Made by a program: the position numbers and the translations under genes. Below are positions 14,001 through 26,860 of a stretch of DNA of 64,000 bases, piece after piece. The stretch lies in assembly GCF_021018805.1 (NCBI RefSeq), contig NC_086250.1, positions 67,653,322 to 67,717,321 of the forward strand, written 5' to 3'. Numbering within the stretch: position 1 is the first letter of the stretch; each line of letters opens with the position of its first letter. The notes under the pieces were generated by a model, which saw only the letters and a program-made list of their open reading frames with translations, searched no databases and was not told the origin of the DNA. Source of the stretch: Prinia subflava. Its lineage: Eukaryota > Chordata > Aves > Passeriformes > Cisticolidae.

Positions 14001-16290
14001 TTGGGATGTTGTCTAATGGTTGCTTTCTCCAGGCAGGTTATTTTCCCCTCGGAGTGTGAGGAAGAGGGGTTTATGTACACAAGATGCATAACAGAAGTGA
14101 CACAAAATGTCCATATAAATGGGAGGAAAGCAGCCTCAATCTAGATAACTAGAAGAATATTTCATTTAATTATAAAGCCAACTTTTGACTAAGTAGTTTC
14201 AGATTTTTTTTTAATGAAAGCATAAAGAGCATTTGGGAAATTCTTAAGAGACGCTTAATAAATAATACAGAGTAATTATAGTCATAATCTCAAACATGCA
14301 GAATGGGAGATCTTCTAACTCCACTAGTCAACACACGGAATGAAAAAGTGAGCCCAAGCTGAAGCTGCTGTTGTTATTATCCCCCACAGAGGAGAGCAGA
14401 GAACACTGCTGCCCAGGGCCCAGCATCACTGCTGGTGCCATGCTAAAGGTAGGGGCTGGCAGCTTCAGAAGAGCACACACGAGTGTTTAGCAAATGCTAA
14501 ACTTGTCTAGTGGTCTGCCACTGAAACCAGATTGGCTTCATTTCCATCTCACACTGCAGAAATCAAAACAGCCTATTTGAAAATAAATATGTTATCTTTG
14601 AGGCCAATTAAATTTTGTAAGCTGTGACCAGGGGGAGAAGAGAGGATCACAAGTTGGGCTTCATAATTAAAGCTGACTGCAATCTAAATTACTAAGAGAT
14701 TTTGGCTTGTCTTGATTGCACATTCCTCAAGATAAAGCTCTAATGACTGCCTGATGTGCATCTCCCTCTGTACCTCTTGTGTGGTTGTCAGGAGCCTGTT
14801 ACAATCCCTCCTGCAGAGCTGGGCTCTTCCAGTGCAGGCTGTAGTGTCTCCTGTCTCTGCCTTGACAGGAGAGCCCTGCTCAACCCCCAGCTGACATTAC
14901 AAGTGCTCACCTGCTAAAATATGGGTGGGAAAAAGGAAATAATAAAAGCAAAAACCATAAAGCAGAGGCCGACTGATGAGCAAAACGCCATTTCTGCAAT
15001 TTGGGCAGACACTAATCCCTGAGATAAGGATCTTTCCTAGGAAAATCACACCCAAGATCTTACTAAATACAGGGCAAGCAAAGCAGCATGCCAAGTATAA
15101 AGACAAGTTGTTACAACTTCAGGACATTTTTTCATGCCAGCACCAGTTTGACATGTGTCCCACCCTATAAAATTATTTTCTATTGCTTCTTCCTATGTGA
15201 TACCACCTTTAAAACAGTAATTAGAGGACGTGTTTGTTTAGAGGAACACAAATTACTGCTTTGCTTCAGGGCCTGCTTAGCATGTCAAGTTATCCTGGAA
15301 CCAGAATAAAATTATCAGTGAAAAATAAATATTCTGTGTGCAGTTTCATGCAGAATGTAACACCTCCCTCCAAGGTGCTCATGCATCATTTAGTGCTTAA
15401 CACATTCCCAAGAAGCAGGAAATAACTCAGACAAGCATCAGCATTTAATTAACCATTTGAGGGCAGGCATCCTACTGCAGTGATGTCTTGAGCAAGGTGG
15501 GATCACTTCCAGTTCCCAGAAAGGAAACAAAAAGCCTTGGTCCCCACCTTGACTCCAGGTGAGCATATTTGCCTTGCCCATCTGAGCAGAGAGCTCACAA
15601 GAAACTGGGCTCAGTGCCCGGTTTCATTCTCACCGTGGGTCGATCAAACACCCATGTGCTCCATCTCACCACAACATTTCAGCCTGTGCTGGTCCTCTGC
15701 TCTCTAGGGCATCCCAGAACTGGCTTTAGTACTAATCTAAGGAATTCATACACTAAGGTAAGCTTATCTTATCCCAGGGAGCATCTGCCTTTCTACCAGA
15801 CTCAGTTATTTCAGCAGTGGCAGTCAGACACAGAAGGTTTGGCAGGTAGAAGGAAAAGGGACAAAGAGTATCTCGATGGCTGAGCCAACACTCTGGAAGA
15901 GCTTCCTGGAGATGAGCAGGAGGACACACAGTGTGTGTTTGGGCAAATAAATGGGTTTTTTCTACAGAAATCACTATTAAAGGATATTAGTCCAGGGTGG
16001 ACCTTCAATCACCACCACAATCCAAAGGATTTCTAGCAACACCCATCTTCTTGTCACCATCTGATTTGCTGAAAGACATTTTCCTCATCAGTGCTTTTCC
16101 ATAGACATTAGTAAAACACTTCAACCTCTTCACAGGCAGAGAAGGATATTCTTGTACTTCATTGTTTGCAGGTGACAAGATACCACAGAGAGAGGTAGCT
16201 ATGAACTATTACACTTAAAGATATTCCTTTGAGGCTACGAAATGCACACACAAATGGGTTTATAATATGGTCCATACAATGCACATCATG
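11064..16290. other. Intronic stretch with no recognised element apart from one poly-T run
   Basis: No open frame over 105 codons, no RNA gene and no recognisable transposon was seen, only the homopolymer at 12930-12947. From about 12440 to 14890 no notable open frame occurs at all. Confidence 0.5.
12930..12947. repeat. Poly-T run (18 bp)
   Basis: Uninterrupted run of 18 T on the plus strand in intronic DNA. Confidence 0.95.
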
Positions 16291-16428
16291 TCACAGAATC
16301 ATAGAATCACTATGGAAGAGACCTCTGTGATCACCAAATCCAACTATCAGCCATGTTCACCACTAAACCATGTCTTCAAGTACCATATTTTTATGGTTTT
16401 TTAATACTTCCAGGGACAGTGATCAATG
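16291..16428 (-). mobile_element. CR1 LINE 3' fragment
   Basis: The plus strand begins TCACAGAATCATAGAATCAC, the reverse complement of the avian CR1 terminus, followed by diverged forms of the CR1 tail (AAGAGACCTCTGTGATCACC, then CACTAAACCATGTCTTCAAG, then ACTTCCAGGGACAGTGA). The element's sense is therefore minus, the same as CAMK1D. It is a 5'-truncated, non-coding remnant of the 3' untranslated region. Confidence 0.85.
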
Positions 16429-19400
16429 ACAGCTTGCATGTGGATTTTCTGTTTATAGCAGACAAGCCAGCTGTGTGAGGAACGCCATTAACTCCAACAA
16501 AGGCACACAAAAATACTGGAGTTCTTCATGGGACAACACCCCCAGTGCTACTGAAATAATTTGGGTTAGAGCAGAATTGCCAGCCGGGGACTGGAAAAGA
16601 AGGTGTTAAGGTATCTGGTGGGCAGAGACAGCTATGAGATGGCTTAGCCTTTGCTAAGTCAGAAATACCACATGCAGATTACAGAAATCACAGTGTTGTC
16701 TACTCGGTGGAGGATGTCTCCTCAGGGCTTTCTTTTCAAGCAGACCAAACCACGGTAAAGGTCAGCGTCGTTTACAGACAAATCTGTTTTGTAATACACG
16801 GAGCACACTGTGCCTCACACACTAAACTATCTGCCTGGGATCGACACAAATCCTCGTGGGCATCTCCCTGCAGAGCTGTGGGGACACGAGCAGCCCAGGC
16901 AAGCAGCACATTTGCCATCCCTGCATCGTGCACACGTGGTAGAACACACCTGTGTGAGCTGGTGGTGCAAATACCTGAGCCCCCCCTGCTCTGCAGCCTG
17001 AGGCCTCATTGATCTCTGCTTGACTTTGCTTTGACTCAGGCAATAAACACTGGGGAGGTTCAAGCTCTTGTGCAAATCTTCCTTCAGCCATGACCACAGC
17101 CTTCCTCCTGGCCATGAGTCTCAAACATGTGCATGCACCTCTGCCAGCATTTGGAAATGGCTTCTTTGAGTGCAAGGATGTTCTGGCACATACCTTTCAC
17201 TGGCTGTTTATAGCTTTTAGAGCTTACCTGCAAAACTCTTCAGTCTATGAAATACTAAAGGTGAATTTGAACAAGCTGTAAGTTTGCAAGGGGGCTCACA
17301 GTTCCCCTTCCAATTCTTGGCATTTGTGATCACTTTCAGATTTTTTTTCTATTTTAAATGAGAAGTGCAAAAATATGTGGCAGGAATTAACTGTTTGGGA
17401 ACCTCTTCAGCACCCAAGTTGGAGAAAGCTTTTTCTTGAATATTCTCATCTTTCTCCATTCCCTCTCCATTCCCACTTTCTCCTGGATTACTCAAAAACA
17501 ATCCAATGCTTTCTCAAAAAAAGTAAATCTCAAAACATCCATGCAGCCATATGTCATGCTTAAACATATTTTCTGTTTAGAGTGATGTGTGTGTGCTGTG
17601 TCTCCAAGGGAGGGGGGGATTGCTACAACTGTAATGATCCCAAACAAGGAGCATTTTTTGGTCTGTTATGGGACAATAACTCCTATTAGCAGAGCTATGG
17701 AAAACCTTCTGGCCCCACCACAGCAGACTTGGTGCAGCTTCTTTGATCAGCAGTAGAATTCTTCACCATTATCAAAAGTAAAGAGGAGAAAATGTGAGGA
17801 AAATTGTTTACAAAACAGCAAGACCAACTGCTCACGATGTTCCACTTTATTTTTAATACAAGGAGAAGCACAGCACTGCAAAGCAGATTTTAATTCACTG
17901 CTTTCTCCCAGCAATACTTTAGGCTTTGTACAACAGTGCCAAGTGCTGATATTTATATAACTCAGTGATGGTTATGATTTTGCTTCAAAAATATTATTTC
18001 AGTGTGGCTGTGCCATTACCCAACAAACCCTGATGCACTTGTGGCTTCAGAAGGAGTCTTGGGGAAGAGATGGTCTTTCAGGACCCTCAAACAAAAAGTT
18101 TAGGCTGGAATAGGCTCAGAAAAACAAAGTATTTTCTGAGCTTCTTCCTCCACTTTGGAGAAGGGAAACCATGGCCAGGACCAAGCACAAAACCACAGAC
18201 ACCAACACTCTCAGTGGCACCAAATCCCTTAGCACCATCTTCTCCCTTGTGGAGTGGCCACAGCACAGGAATGGGTAAGGCCTGGCTGAGACTCTTGTGA
18301 GGCCAATTAAAAGTGCTGTGAGCTCAAGTATTTACTTGGAAAGAAAAATTAATATATGGGGATTTCCTACACTAGAGGTGCTTTAACCTGCCACAGTTAG
18401 CTTCTGCTTTCTCCTGTTATTTTATTTGGAGGGTTTTTTTTTCATTCCTCCACATTTCAGCATGGTGGTTTCCACCCAGGGGAGTGCAGACCCTTGAGAA
18501 TCTGTGGGCTTCACAGGATCTGTAAAGGATAACTTAAGTAAATCCATCATTCAGGAGATTCAAATTAAATTGCTGTGGAGGAGCTGGCTCTGCTACTGGA
18601 AAAAAAAAAAGTAAGTACCTGCCTATTCAAATGGCTGAAAGCCATTATTATAAAGCCATTTCCAGAATAAGCTCTTGGGCTTTTGCTCTTTCATTTTCCT
18701 AAAAATGAGACACAAATCACCCACAGCAGTCAGAGCACTGATTCCTCCACCAAAACCCCTCCTTTTGCCCCATTTCCATATATTTCATGTGCTTGGCTAT
18801 GTGTCCCTGCAGTGTCTCATCCACACATCAGTGTGCTCCTAAAGTCCACCCCTCAGTTAACCTAAACTTACAAGGGGAATAAATGGATTTAATAAAGGAA
18901 GACAAAATCTGGATTATCACCAGGAATTATTACCAAATCAAGACCTCCTTTCAGGATTATCCCACTCTAAAAATGCTTTTTTTTCTCCTGCTATGCTCCC
19001 TGTAAATCACTGCATGCCATAGGAACCCTTCCAGTTACAGAGTATGCGTGAGGAATGTCCAAAATATTCTCCAAGTACCCAAGGGTGTCTATAAAGAAGA
19101 ACCCTGTGCTCAGTTCTGAATAGTAAAAACAGAGATCCCACAAGACAAGGACCTATATAGTCAGAATATTAAAGAAATATGAGATCTTTTTATACATTGA
19201 GAAATAAATCCACAAGTAAATAGAAGTTAAAACCTGACAAGTTCCCAGACAAATTAAAATAGCTGAATATTTTTTTAGGAGTATATGGGATGCTTTTGCA
19301 GGTCTAGTGTAGAAACAGGAGACTCTCACGAAGGCTGGCTACCTTTCTAACCCAGGTCAAACCCAGTTATCAAGATCTACATAGCATAAACAGATGAAAT

Positions 19401-22400
19401 AAGACAGCCCACTTGCTGCAGTGGGTCAGATCAGGTGAGTGACTTTCTCCTTCCAGAATCAAACACAGAATTTAAAGGTGCTGAACCACAAAGCGTAGTC
19501 CAAAATGAGCCTGAACTTTTGGGCAGTTTGGGTAGTGTTTTCTTCTCAAAAAAGGCCTGTTGCTTTTTCGCATGAGAGTCTTATAGAGGTGTCCAAGATG
19601 GTTCAAGGCCCAGACCAGCACTGAGCTGAGAGCTCCATCTCAGGACTGACATTTCTTGGTTTGTTGCTCAGGACTGGGAAGACTGTGATGGATTACCTAT
19701 GACCAGAGAACAGTCATCTCCCACATGGATACTGTAGGCATAATCGTGACACAGGAAATTATATTGCTGACTGATAAAACCTGTGAGGTCTTCTAATGTC
19801 CTCCAGGTAGGGGATTTCAGTGGGATCCAGGTCACTGTCCTGTGCAGATGCTTTTAAAAATGCCACTCAAGTGTGCTTGAGATACAGATGTGACAGTCAA
19901 CACAGGATCATCTCTCTAAAGCTTACAGGATTTCCCTGTGTGTAAACTGAAGCAAAGCACAACCCTCTACCCTTGTTGACATTCCCCTTCTGTTATTTAC
20001 TAGATCCTCCCCAAACCATCCCACTAATAAGTTTACCTGTATCAGCTACTCTAGGAGTATGTGCAGCACTAAAATAAAACAAATCTAATTATGTTAAAAT
20101 AAAATGGAGTAGGTGTTCCAGCTTGAATAGTCATTTAATACTCAACTATGGGGAAAGAAACAGAGTGAAAGACTGCCAGAAATACTGACATCAATCTTCC
20201 ATTTCAAGAGCAATTCAGAGTGATTCCAAATATAGTTTGTCCTATTAAGAAAACAGCTCTTGGGTAAGAGTGCAAACTACGTCATCATAAGAAAGAAAAT
20301 CAGAAACATATGCTTCTAATGGTAAGAGGAATTTTAAACAAAGTCAGCAACTCAGCATCCTAAGAGTAAAATCAGAGAAAAGAGGGGAGAAAATCCCTAT
20401 GTGCCAACCCAATCCTTTCAGGGAGAAGTTTGATGAGCTCTTGCCTGGTCTTTCAGTTTCCAGAAGGAAAAACAACTTAATGACACCAGCAGGTAAGGTA
20501 CCACCACTAGGTAAGATACAACCATGTTTCCCACCCTCTCACAGGAGCAGCACTTTGGATTCCCTTGTTCCAGTTCTGTGGCTACATGGAGGGAGCAGAG
20601 GGGACATGGTCAGTCCCTGGCAGATTCTCTCTCTGCAGCCTGAAGTTTGGCCTCAGCCACAGCAGCTGAAATCAGCAGCAGCACCACAGAACACCCACTG
20701 TTCCCAGCCATAATCCAGGGATGGCACAGAGCTCTGGTGGGACAGCCAGGATCCTGTGTGGGCTCAGCCAAACCTCAGTAAGGAGGACATGAAAAGGAGC
20801 AACCACCTTTGGAACAGCAAATCCCCATATGGGCTGTGACCCTTTTCCTAGATGTATCAATCCAGGAGGCACTGAGGAAGAGGAAAGGAGGTTGTGCAGC
20901 ACATCTGCTATGTATAGAGCCCAGAGCCCACACAAGACAAAGCCCTGCAATCCACATGGGTGACCTCAGCTCGAGCTTTCTTTCCCCTCTTGCTTTGGGC
21001 CAAGATTCTCAAGGGAGCCTCGAGGAGTCATGTAACCAAGTTCAACGACTTTGAATTTTCCTATTGACCAGAATAGCATTAGATCATGTTACCCATGCCT
21101 ATTTGTTAATGACGAGTGCTCTTTACCCATGCTGGTGCTACACGGCTTGGACGTGTGTGTTGGGCACCATAAATGGCAAGGATGATGCCTTCAAGACATA
21201 AACACTGTGGGACTTGCAGGAGTTTCACTCGACAGCAATTTTCTCAGGAACACACACAAAAAAAAAAAGACAGAAGGAGAAGTTTCAGACGTTACGAAAA
21301 TTTTCAGCTTCCCTCCCACCAACCCCCTTGTAGTAAATATAAATCAGACAGTCATTACTATTACTGTAACATAGAAAGGGGAGAACTGGCATTTCTATAT
21401 AAATGCCAATAAAAGCTTATTTTGGATCATGCAATATCCACATATTTGTTGTGGCTTGCATAAGAGAGCATACATAAAACAGTGAAAAAGCCCTTTCCTC
21501 TTTGTTTTCAGTCAGAAATCCCCCATTATCCTCTTTAAAAACAAAGGTGTGAACAGCCGCTGTTTTCTCTTCCAATTATCAAGTTTAGAGCAGACATGGG
21601 AGTGACCAGATTGCTTCGGTCTGGAGAGATGCTTCTGGACAAAATGTATTATGCCAAATGCTGCTGCTGCTGCACGGGAATTCTGCTTTTGGTGGAAGGG
21701 AAAAAAAAAATTAAACAGCTGAGAAACAACCCCACACCAATGTGGACTTTCAACCAGTGTTTCAGGAGGAGTTAACTATTGCACTCAGAGCCCAGTCCAC
21801 CAAAGCCTGAATCCATTCCAGCAGGGAATGGCTGCTTAGCTGAGGCTGTAAAGATCTGTATGTGTAAGTCCAAAAAGGTCGCAGTTTAATCCCTGGTGCG
21901 TCAGCCAAGACAGGAGATATCACAGAGGTATGAAGATATTTGAAGCAGGTTGTTATTTTATTTGGTGGGAACCGAACAGATTATATATAGAAATTAGGAC
22001 TAATCTCTGAAGGAGACACTGCTGGTGTGCAGAAATGTATCTGGCACAGTTCACTGCTACTTATTTGTCAGTTGGTTGTTTTGGTACAATATAGACCTGT
22101 AATGTAGGTTAGATTATTTGCAAAAGCTTCCTACTAATATACCTTTTCAAAGATTTTGAACAAACCTTCAAGAAAAAGAAATAAATTCTGTTATTTATAT
22201 GTTTAAGTGCCTTCAGAGAAGAACCTATTAACTCTAAGAAGGCTTGAATTCACCTATGTCTGCCTTCCTGGACAAAAAAAAATTAAGAGGTAAGTCAAAG
22301 AGGCAAAAGCATTCCTGTTTAATGTAATGCTCCATAATTTTCTTTTGATAAAATAGTTGGCAGAGTAAAAGCTGGCTGTCACCTTCGGGAAATGATTTCA

Positions 22401-22943
22401 TAGCCCACTTACTGATACAAATTGTCAGTATTAAAACTAACCCAAAGGTTTCTGCACTTAGAGAGATTTAAGACCTGGGCAATATAGCCAGATGCCTCTG
22501 ACAAAGATGTAGAAACATGTTTGCGAGCAAGGAATATGTTAGGCTTTATTTTGAAAACTGGTCTGACTAATAGGCTTAAAGTACTGCAGTTGCAGAAGCA
22601 CAACTCCTTACTAGGGACACTCTTAATTCAGGATACAAAATATCTATTCTGATTAAGCCAATGCATTATGAATGTAAGACACAGTTAAAAAAATTAGAAT
22701 TTCTGATTTTAAAAAGATAATCAATGTTTAATTTGGAATAAAATTATCAGCAGCATTTCCTTGGTCAAACTGATCACCAGGGCAGCCCCCAGACTGAGTG
22801 TTTTATTTGTCTGCCTTTGTTAAAAGTTAAATTCTCTACATACAGATTTTTTTACTTTTTTTTCCCTTACAAACCCTTACTGAACACAAACAAAGTGTTG
22901 TATGAGTAAGCATTAAAAGAAAAAAATCAATATGTATCACAGT

Positions 22944-22996
22944 TGACAGCTGCAGACTTGGTCAAATTAATTAGCAATTAATTTATGCAGCTGTCA
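22944..22996. promoter_or_regulatory. Nested inverted repeat with homeodomain and TGACAGCTG motifs
   Basis: The outer arms are TGACAGCTGCA (22944-22954) and its exact complement TGCAGCTGTCA (22986-22996). Inside lies a second perfect inverted repeat, AAATTAATT-AGC-AATTAATTT (22964-22984). The arms hold a TGACAG core (MEIS/TGIF type) overlapping a CAGCTG E-box, and the inner repeat holds several TAATTA-like homeodomain cores. A role as a cis-regulatory element is inferred. It could also be a chance AT-rich palindrome or a hairpin. Confidence 0.4.
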
Positions 22997-23038
22997 GTTT
23001 AGGATATTTTGGATACATTCCAAACATAGAGGTTGCTG

Positions 23039-23053
23039 TCAGGTTTAACCTGA
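23039..23053. repeat. Short inverted repeat TCAGGT-TTA-ACCTGA
   Basis: A perfect 6-bp inverted repeat with a 3-base spacer, 43 bp past the nested palindrome. Each arm contains a CAGGT/ACCTG E-box of the SNAI/ZEB type. Function unknown. Confidence 0.4.
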
Positions 23054-23988
23054 TGCAGCAGAACGTGGGATAGAGTACAAATATTTCCCCATTTTATTAT
23101 GGTCAGAGCCAGCCCCCTTCTGCCAAACTCTGGTTTAAGACACCTAGAAGTGTTACCTTAATGAGACACAAAATTTAACTGTGATTCATCTTCTGTAAAT
23201 GAAAACAGGAGGTGTAAGTTGCCAATGCAGTTGTTTTAAATTCACACTGGAGTCTCAGGAAAAGCTGCCCACTGTTAACATTACTGTCTAATTTCATATA
23301 ATGAAGGCCAAAAGTATAGCAACTTGTGTTTACAAAGCATTTTAATATGCAACTAAGAGCAAAAAACTGCTTTGGACAAGGAGTACTCAAGAAAACTGTC
23401 ATTTTTGATAGGATTTCTGTTTCTACCTTCTTGAACTGACATTTTTGGAATACTTGTTTATCCTCCCTGTACATTCTGATCCACTTAGAAATGCATATTT
23501 GATGATTTCCAGAGCGAGTGAGGTTTGAGCTTCGATGCTAGCTGTGTACCTGGAGGATGCTTCCAGCTGGCCAGATGATTCTTACCTTGTATTTACTTGT
23601 TTTCTTTATGCAGTGCTTCACAAATTATAACTCTACTTCACCACTCCAGCAGTCCAGTGGTTTATGAACTACTGATGTGGATTTTAATAAGATAGATAAA
23701 AGATAAAGGATTATCCATTGAGTTGCTTGGACAATGCATCTAAAAACTTACCCATTACCAAAATATGGTCACCCTGAGGTTAGAAACTAACTGGCTCCCA
23801 ACAGCACATCACAACAGCTTATTACAAAACACTGAATTCTTCCTGTTCATGTTTCAAGACAAAAGTACAGAGGCAAAATGCAATAGGTTGGTAATATTTA
23901 AACAAGGACATCTTTGCTTCCCTAATACCATGAGACATTTAAACAGCTTTTGTACTTCTCCCAAATGAAGAAATTATTTCCATGGGAA

Positions 23989-24005
23989 AAACAAACAAAC
24001 AAACC
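23989..24005. repeat. CAAA microsatellite
   Basis: Four tandem units of the AACA/CAAA type before a CCCC run. Confidence 0.7.
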
Positions 24006-24484
24006 CCTTATTTCCAGATTACATTCCAGATTACCTATAAAGAATCTTGGGAGAAAAAAACAGAAGAGGAAGTACTTTGCCTAATGAAGCCACCTAGGAA
24101 TACACTGAGTACCTCCTCAGCTGCTTTCATGCACCAAGACATCCCTGAAGTTTTGAACTGCAAGCACTGGAGAAAATGCTGCCCTTAGGACCAAAGCTAT
24201 GTGCTTGTAAATTAGGTAACTCTTAGGTTTAAACATGTAACAGACCTTATGAATCCAGATTTAAAGCTGAGTCACTTTTCAAACTTTTAGATCTTATTAA
24301 AAAGGCTTTATGCATTTTCACGAGTCTTTTCTTTTAGATATCAAACAAAGGCAATATAATCAGATCCTTGTACCACTGAAACACAATCATAACCATCTTC
24401 CTGAGAATTACATACTGGAAAATAGGTCACATATTCTCATTCTTCAGCTAGGAGAGCTGAGAGGATCCTGGCTTTGTCATTCTA

Positions 24485-24670
24485 CCTGTGCCAAAGACAG
24501 GCTCCCCGGGGAAGTGGTCACAGCACCAATCCTGCCGAAGTCCAGGAAGCATTTAGACAATGCTCTCAAGCACAGGGTGTGACTCTTGGTGTGCCCTGTA
24601 CAGAACCAGGAGCTGGACTTAATGATCCTTGTGGTTCCCTTCCAAGGCAGCATATTCTGTGATTCTGTGT
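24485..24670 (+). mobile_element. CR1 LINE 3' fragment
   Basis: It matches the CR1 3' end in order: CAGGCTCCCCGGGGAAGTGG, TTTAGACAATGCTCTCAAGC, GGAGCTGGACTTAATGATCC, TTCCCTTCCAA, then ATTCTGTGATTCTGTG. Plus orientation, antisense to CAMK1D; 5'-truncated and diverged. Confidence 0.9.
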
Positions 24671-24916
24671 GGCACAGAAGCAGACACCACCTAAAGATGA
24701 CATTCTGAACTAAAACTCATTCTGCTATTTTGGACCCTTCTTAGAACTCTTTCAGAAATCAGCTGTTACTTGCTGGAATTATTTTAAAGGTTGGAGCATT
24801 GAGTGACAATGTGCTTCCATGCCCTTCCTCTAACACAGATATGCCATTTTTTGAGATGAGTCAAGGTGTGGGGTGACCTTGGATGACAATAGTCATGCCA
24901 GTGAGATCTGGTGAAC

Positions 24917-24930
24917 CACCACCACCACCC
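24917..24930. repeat. CCA microsatellite
   Basis: Four to five tandem ACC/CCA units. Confidence 0.7.
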
Positions 24931-26639
24931 AGGAGAGAGGACAGCTGTGTCACCATCCAGCAATGACAGTGAAATCATGCTATGACCTCCCTGGAGGAAC
25001 ACAGCTGCCTGGGTGTGCAGGGTGTGAAGTCAGGCTGAGACACAGAAATGCCACACACCATCCCTGAAGCCTGACCCAGCACACTGCACGTGAGTGGAAC
25101 TGTGCAAGGCCAGAGAAGATACAAAGGATTCTGTGATTACCACTTCAGAGGGGATTTTTCTCTTTCATTTAATGTATTTTAAGGATTTTATAAGATGCCT
25201 TGATCTGTTTCCCTACATCTGCTTACATCTAATCTAGCATGAAATGCAATCCAGGCAGTCCCGGCTGCAAGTCTTCCCCTGCGAAGTTTCCAGCATCTTA
25301 GTGATGAAGAATGCTGTCAGCTTTGTTTCAGGTTTCACTTTTTTTTTTCAGTGGGATGAATTTTGTGCAGCAAAACTATTTGCTTAACACTGAGCCAACT
25401 GCAGTGCCAAGGCAGAGCTGCCCTGAGTCATACCCACATATAGAGGGTCAGGTTCCCTTTGCTGAAACCTGAGAAGGGCAGTTCATCCAGTCTGCATCTC
25501 CTTGATCCAGGAGATGATCTCATGGTTTGGGCTGATGTCAGCCTCCAGGCATGCCCAACTGTCCCCCTGCCCTGAGTTTTGTAGATCCTGGCTTCTTTCC
25601 ACGCCTGCCTGCCTCCCTAGCAGGGGTTTCTGCAGAAGTGCACAGATGTGAGTGAGGGAAGCTCCACAGGCAGGCACCAGGTCCCTCCACACATCCAGAT
25701 CAGCCCAAAAGATGTATGGGGGCAAGGATGAAACAAATCCATGCGTGATGCCAACAAGTATCTCCTTGGAAGGGCCCTCCCCTGACACCACTGACATCAA
25801 CATCACAAATGTACCACTGGCTGTCCCACCCTAGCATGTCTGAGCACCCTGAGCCATCCTCGGGCATGCAGGGCCCCAGTGAGGAGCAGCTTTTTGGGAT
25901 GTCCTGGATTTGCAGTTGGCAGGGCTTGGAGCATGGCAGAGCAGGGAGAGCAGAGTCAGCCTTCTGTCACCCCAGCACAACTGCAGTGGCATGAGCAAGC
26001 CAGGTTTTAACAAGTAAATCTACATAAAAGCTTTCTCAGAGAGTGATTACTTAATATAACAACCAGCTGTCTCTTCAATTCTTGCTGAGGCAGGCGATTC
26101 TTCTCACCATTATTCACAGAGGAGAAAAAAACAGGAAAAAAAATTTAAAAAGCAAAAAGACTGTTTTGTCTATAGAGTAAGCAAAGCACCAAAGAAATTA
26201 TGATACCTGACAGACAGAGATGTCAAGTGCTTTTTGTTTTGTTTGTTGTTTTTTTGGGTTTTTTTTCCCTAACCATCTATCCACTTCTTGACAGAAAAAA
26301 GGAGCTCTTACTGCTGGGGTGCAAAGAGCTAATTAGTTATTAACCCCTTAAAGGTCAACCCCACAGCTTTTTGTGCAGCAGCTACACAATTTAATTACCA
26401 TCACTTTTATGTTAGCACTTATCAACGCAGGATCTAAATGTTTCTTCTTTAGTTCAGCTGGCCCTGCACTCTGCTGTGTAACCTTGGACAGGAAAACAAT
26501 TACCATGGGAGAGCATCAGTGGGCACCAGCAGAGCCTCCAGACTGGGAAACTGGAGTATGGGACCACCCAGGCCTGCAAGGGCTGTATTTTTTGACTCGA
26601 AGACAATCATGGCTTGAATAGATGGGTCTGGCCCACAAA

Positions 26640-26860
26640 GTCATTCAGGAACATTCATCTGAATTAGTTAAATGCCTGAATTTATGTTAGGGCACAGTAA
26701 ACTTCTGCATGGCCAATTTTATTCGGAATTAATGTAGCCTTTGATTCCGAGTTAAATTGCACAGAAGAGTTTAATAAGAGGTAACTAATGGGTTTCAAAA
26801 CTAAATTTGGATTTGTCTTCCTGGAGGCTATCGGGTCAGCTCCAGAGGGATGAGACATAA
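26640..26860. promoter_or_regulatory. Candidate conserved non-coding element
   Basis: An AT-rich block with several homeodomain-like cores (GAATTAGTTAAA, GGAATTAATG, GAGTTAAATTG) and a 7-bp inverted repeat TCGGAAT (26723-26729) / ATTCCGA (26744-26750) that retains CpG in otherwise CpG-poor DNA. No repeat family fits. The regulatory call is inference from composition only. Confidence 0.25.
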
